From: Bacteroidales bacterium UBA2559
GTDB taxonomy: Bacteria > Bacteroidota > Bacteroidia > Bacteroidales > Bacteroidaceae
Direction: 5' to 3'
NCBI GenBank assembly: GCA_002340405.1
Contig: DDLZ01000050.1
Span: forward strand, 1,514-11,541
DNA length: 10,028 nt
Shown here in pieces: positions 6,896 to 10,028 of the stretch. A program made the position numbers and the translations under genes. How positions within the stretch are numbered: the first letter of the stretch is position 1; the number at the start of each line of letters is the position of its first letter. Under the pieces are notes generated by a model. The model did no database searches, had not been told where the DNA came from, and saw only the letters and a list, made by a program, of their open reading frames with translations.

Positions 6896-7546
6896 TTACT
6901 TTTCACCGTAACAGAGGTCTCCGGCGTCACCCAAGCCGGGAACTATATAGGCCTGCTTGTTCAGTTCGGGGTCTATGGCGGCGCACCACAGAGTCGTTAT
7001 ATCCTGTGGAAACTTCTTGGTCACATAATCAACGCCTTGTTGTGCCGCTATTGCAGCTGCCAGATGAATACGGGCGGGAGTACCCTTGAGCAGAAGGGCA
7101 CGGTAAGCCAGAAACATGCTGCTTCCTGTTGCCAGCATCGGGTCCACCAAGATAAGGGTTTTACCGTCCAATTTCGGTGATGCCATATATTCAATGTGAA
7201 TATCAAAATTAACCTCATCAAGATATTTACGATATGCTGATACAAAGGCGTTTTCACAATGGTCAAAATAGTTATGGAAACCTTGGTGGAACGGCAGACC
7301 GGCACGGAAAACAGTGGCAAGAACTATATCCTCTTCAGGAACGTTGATGGTTGAAATTCCGAGCGGAGTCTGTATATCCTTCGTCACGTAATTCAGTCTT
7401 TTACTCACTTCGAGAGCCATGATTTCACCTATACGCTCCATGTTCCTGCGGAAACGCATCTGATCCTTTTGCACATTGACGTCACGCAATTCAGCAATGA
7501 ACTGATTTAAAATGCTGTTAACTTTATCAAAGTTTATTACTTCCAT
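6896..7546 (-). CDS. upp: Uracil phosphoribosyltransferase
   Basis: This 216-residue cytoplasmic pyrimidine-salvage enzyme converts uracil and PRPP to UMP and pyrophosphate. Visible family features are TVFRAGLPFHQGF (78-90), the PRPP-binding loop LILVDPMLATGSS (131-143), the AAAIAAQQGVDYV segment (163-175) and the uracil-binding C-terminal stretch YIVPGLGDAGDLCYG (200-214). The length is normal for the family. The ATG at 7544-7546 is preceded by an A-rich leader and a perfect -7 box at 7590-7597, supporting this start. It is a single-gene unit that converges on the protease gene: its stop codon lies 4 bp from that gene's stop, leaving no room for a separate terminator. Confidence 0.96.
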   Translation of the reverse strand: MEVINFDKVNSILNQFIAELRDVNVQKDQMRFRRNMERIGEIMALEVSKRLNYVTKDIQTPLGISTINVPEEDIVLATVFRAGLPFHQGFHNYFDHCENAFVSAYRKYLDEVNFDIHIEYMASPKLDGKTLILVDPMLATGSSMFLAYRALLLKGTPARIHLAAAIAAQQGVDYVTKKFPQDITTLWCAAIDPELNKQAYIVPGLGDAGDLCYGEK

Positions 7547-7776
7547 GTTTTTATTGATGTAATATGGGTTTTTTACTAAAATTTGTCATCAAAGGTAGAT
7601 GATTTATTAAAAATATAGATTGTCTGAGGCGAAAAAAAGCAATAAAATACAACAACTAAACACTGTTTTGTTAAAAAATCTTTACTTTGAATATTATTGC
7701 GGTTAAAAAATCGGTTTCGTATATTTATTTGGGTATTTTCGTGCCATATAATAATTATTGCACTAATTAAAACATT
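7547..7776. other. AT-rich divergent intergenic region between upp and the esterase gene
   Basis: This stretch carries the upp promoter on its left side. For the rightward esterase gene only near-matches to TAnnTTTG occur: TTACTTTG at 7682-7689, TATATTTA at 7720-7727 and TATTTTCG at 7734-7741, each one base off consensus and none with a well-placed TTTG upstream. A 10-bp perfect palindrome, AATAATTATT (7750-7759), sits 17 bp before the ATG at 7777. I see no small gene, RNA gene or riboswitch here. Confidence 0.5.
7590..7597 (-). promoter_or_regulatory. Bacteroidetes -7 box for upp
   Basis: TACCTTTG on the minus strand matches TAnnTTTG exactly and lies 43 bp before the upp ATG, giving a leader near 37 nt. 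No clear -33 element is seen. No uracil-responsive attenuator hairpin is apparent in the leader. Confidence 0.5.
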
Positions 7777-10028
7777 ATGAGATTATTTACAAGAATGACA
7801 GCTTTTATGCTGTTTGTTTCCGCCTCTGCATTAAGTCTGTTCGCACAACCCGGCGGTGCGATGCAGCAGGCAGCCCCGACAGTCATTAATGCTGACGGTA
7901 CGGTAACTTTCAGATACCAGAACCGCAATGCAAAGGAGGTCAGTATATGGACCCAGTTTTCAGGCCAACAGGCTATGGAGAAGAGTGGGGAAGGTGTGTG
8001 GACGGCGACCGTAGGACCTGCTGTGCCTGATATCTATCCATACCACTATGTCGTTGACGGTATAAGTGTCATGGATCCGCAGTGCGCCGATTGGTTTCCC
8101 AACGAGACATTCAAAAACAGCTTACTTGACATTCGTGGCGATGGTAATCTGATTCACGCTCTTAAAGATGTGCCGCACGGCAGCGTTGATTACCTCCACT
8201 ACTGGTCCGAGGGATTGGGAATGTTTGTCCCTGTCATTGTCTATACTCCGCCTTTCTATGACGATGCCAAGAACCGGAACAAGTCATATCCGGTAATGTA
8301 TCTGATAAGCGGTACGACCGATACCGAAGAGGTCTATTTCAAGGTGGGTAAAATGAACCTGATTCTCGATAATCTTATTGCCGAGGGCAAAGCCAAGGAG
8401 ATGATCCTGGTACTTCCTTACGGTAATCCCACACTTCTAAAGACTGAGCGTCAGCCTTCACAGCCGGCCGGCGGACCCGGAATGGGCGGTTTCGGAATGG
8501 GTGGCGGTTATAATTTTAACTCGGATTTCATTGAGTGTCTGATGCCTTTTGTGGAGAAAAACTATCGCACCATCAACGATGCTGCCCACCGCGGTATAGG
8601 CGGCTTCTCACGTGGCGGCAATCAAGGTTTGAGCATCGGACTTTCCAACCTCGATAAGTTTTCTTTCCTATGTTCATACAGCTCTTTCACACAGATACGT
8701 CCCGGTCAGTTTGACGATGCCGATGCGGTTAACAGCAAGATCCGCCTCTTCTGGTCGGGCATTGGTGTTGACGATTTCCTGTACGGCAACTCAAAGGACT
8801 TTATGACCGCTCTTGATAATTACGGCATAAAAAATATAAAAGAATTCACTTATGACAAGTTCGGTCATACATGGATGAACGCCCGCTATTGGCTTGACAA
8901 ATCGTTCCGCCTGCTCTTTCAGGATCGGGATGTTATCAATGCCGAGAAAGGTATGAGTCTTGAAGAGGCCGAAAAGGTCCGTCAGGAATCGGCTGCAGGC
9001 AGCGAAGAGTCACGTCTGACTCCCAGACTCATGGGCAGTCTGTTCCCTGCCGGTGTCAAGTCTCCCGAATATAATGCAGATGGCAGCGTAACATTCCGTT
9101 GTCAGGCTCCTGCTGCCACTGAGGTCCTTCTGGAGTGCCAGATGTTCAGCGGTACCAGGCCTATGGAGAAAGATGACAGGGGAGTTTGGAGCTTAACCGT
9201 TAAGCCCGATGTTCCCGACATCTACCCGTACGCTTTCCGTATAGACGGCACGCAGATAGCCGACCCCAACAATATGCACATGTTCCCCAATGAGGGTTTC
9301 AAGTACAGCCTTTGTGACGTACGCGGTGAGACCCCGTCGGTACAGGACATTCAGGAAGTGCCTCACGGCAAGGTTTCATACCGTTACTACTTTTCGAAGG
9401 CCTGCGGTATAGTACGTCCCATGTGTGTCTATACGCCTGCCGGATATGACCCTGCCGGGGATGAGAAACTGCCGGTACTGTATCTTATTCATGGTATGAC
9501 CGACACCTATGAGACCTGGTTTAAGGTGGGCCGTGCAAACAACATACTGGACAACATGATAGCCAAAGGTGAGGCCAAGCGTATGATAGTGGTAATGCCA
9601 TATGCCAATCCCTATCCTGAAATGATTGCACAGGGTAAAGCAACAACCTATAATGCAACCGATGTAGAGCTTACCACCAAAGAATTTGTGGGCGAGGTTA
9701 TACCCTTTATCGAGGCCAATTACAATGTCATTGCCAATGCCGATAATCGTGCCATAGCCGGATTTTCACTGGGCGGACGGCAGAGTCTTGCCGCCGGATT
9801 CGGCAACCCCGATATATTCCATTACGTAGCCACTTACGCACCCGCAATATTCGGCAACGAGTATGAGACCAATTTCCAGGATGGAACATACGCTCCGGTC
9901 AGCGATCTGCAGAAAAAACTCAAGTTTATCTTTTTGGGTACAGGTAATGACGATTTCCTGATCCAGGCATCGCGCGGATTGGACAAATATCTGACCGATC
10001 AAGGCTTTAAGCACACATTCTATAATCC
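7777..10028 (+). CDS. Secreted tandem E-set/CE1-type esterase (two copies), partial at the right edge
   Basis: The frame opens at 7777 and runs off the right edge after 750 codons. Residues 1-23 are a signal peptide (cleavage after LFA, then Gln-Pro). Two homologous halves follow. Each has an E-set/CBM48-like beta domain (about 33-122 and 428-518), sharing DIYPY, a DP motif, FPNE and a closing SLxDxRG (115-121; 511-517), then an esterase alpha/beta-hydrolase domain of the CE1/PF00756 type. Half one has nucleophile Ser278 in GGFSRGG, Asp332/333 in GVDDFLYG and His364 in FGHTW. Half two has Ser664 in AGFSLGG and Asp725/726 in GNDDFL; its histidine lies past the edge. The oxyanion strand differs: LIHGMTD (570-576) in half two, LISGTTD (176-182) in half one. 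Relatives remove feruloyl or acetyl groups from hemicellulose; the substrate here is not determined. No Shine-Dalgarno sequence precedes the ATG. Confidence 0.88.
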   Translation, partial: MRLFTRMTAFMLFVSASALSLFAQPGGAMQQAAPTVINADGTVTFRYQNRNAKEVSIWTQFSGQQAMEKSGEGVWTATVGPAVPDIYPYHYVVDGISVMDPQCADWFPNETFKNSLLDIRGDGNLIHALKDVPHGSVDYLHYWSEGLGMFVPVIVYTPPFYDDAKNRNKSYPVMYLISGTTDTEEVYFKVGKMNLILDNLIAEGKAKEMILVLPYGNPTLLKTERQPSQPAGGPGMGGFGMGGGYNFNSDFIECLMPFVEKNYRTINDAAHRGIGGFSRGGNQGLSIGLSNLDKFSFLCSYSSFTQIRPGQFDDADAVNSKIRLFWSGIGVDDFLYGNSKDFMTALDNYGIKNIKEFTYDKFGHTWMNARYWLDKSFRLLFQDRDVINAEKGMSLEEAEKVRQESAAGSEESRLTPRLMGSLFPAGVKSPEYNADGSVTFRCQAPAATEVLLECQMFSGTRPMEKDDRGVWSLTVKPDVPDIYPYAFRIDGTQIADPNNMHMFPNEGFKYSLCDVRGETPSVQDIQEVPHGKVSYRYYFSKACGIVRPMCVYTPAGYDPAGDEKLPVLYLIHGMTDTYETWFKVGRANNILDNMIAKGEAKRMIVVMPYANPYPEMIAQGKATTYNATDVELTTKEFVGEVIPFIEANYNVIANADNRAIAGFSLGGRQSLAAGFGNPDIFHYVATYAPAIFGNEYETNFQDGTYAPVSDLQKKLKFIFLGTGNDDFLIQASRGLDKYLTDQGFKHTFYN

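Noticed and set aside
6870..6915. Possible bidirectional terminator between the protease gene and upp
   Set aside because: Only a weak pairing of about 5 bp (AAGTA/TACTT) can be drawn, with a long loop and no GC-rich stem, so it is not credible.
7547..7776. Possible small RNA, riboswitch or mobile-element scar in the AT-rich region
   Set aside because: I see no conserved riboswitch core, terminator-like hairpin, target duplication or terminal inverted repeat; only a short AT palindrome and near-match promoter boxes.
9766..10014. Minus-strand open frame at the right edge
   Set aside because: It overlaps the second esterase domain, which holds the nucleophile motif GFSLGG in the plus frame; the antisense frame has no support.
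1370..10028. A complete polysaccharide utilization locus
   Set aside because: No SusC/SusD homologue, hybrid two-component sensor or ECF sigma/anti-sigma pair is present, and the units are separated by a terminator, own promoters and the opposing upp gene.
1..10028. CRISPR array, insertion sequence, phage or defence genes
   Set aside because: No regularly spaced repeats, transposase or integrase motifs, or toxin-antitoxin or nuclease genes are seen; the only large internal repeat is the diverged duplication in the esterase gene.

Overview
The window looks like chromosomal DNA from a member of the Bacteroidales, most likely a gut or rumen Bacteroidaceae/Prevotellaceae relative; the species cannot be named from sequence alone. 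The grounds are: Bacteroidetes-type -7 promoter boxes (TAnnTTTG) ahead of most transcription units, near-absence of Shine-Dalgarno sequences, a tRNA without encoded CCA, signal peptides ending Ala|Gln, a C10 protease joined to BspA-type leucine-rich repeats, and abundant secreted carbohydrate-active enzymes. Base composition looks close to 50% G+C by eye.

Layout. (1) Bases 2-1108, minus strand: the first 369 codons of a fused 2-oxoglutarate:ferredoxin oxidoreductase alpha subunit (korA type), cut by the left edge. (2) 1109-1369: control region holding a tRNA-Arg(CCT) on the minus strand and three promoter-like -7 boxes, two of them diverging only 22 bp apart. (3) 1370-4702, plus strand: a two-gene operon of secreted glycosidases, a GH127-type beta-L-arabinofuranosidase-like enzyme and a GH27 alpha-galactosidase / beta-L-arabinopyranosidase-like enzyme, closed by a strong intrinsic terminator at 4721-4766. 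(4) 4867-6891, plus strand: a secreted C10 (streptopain-like) cysteine protease with a C-terminal leucine-rich-repeat region. (5) 6896-7546, minus strand: uracil phosphoribosyltransferase, converging on the protease gene with only 4 bp between stop codons. (6) 7547-7776: AT-rich intergenic region. (7) 7777 to the right edge, plus strand: a secreted protein made of two tandem copies of an E-set domain plus a CE1-type esterase domain, the second cut by the window edge.

How the genes fit together. korA, upp and the tRNA are housekeeping. The four plus-strand genes all encode exported proteins that could break down polymers: arabinose- and galactose-releasing glycosidases, a protease, and an esterase of the type that strips acyl groups from hemicellulose. 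No SusC/SusD pair, sensor or regulator is visible, so this is not a complete polysaccharide utilization locus; only GH127 and GH27 are convincingly one operon. All gene families present are known. The less ordinary points are the asymmetric tandem esterase, the protease-repeat fusion, and the interlocked divergent promoters. I found no clear evidence of an undescribed defence, mobile or RNA-guided system.
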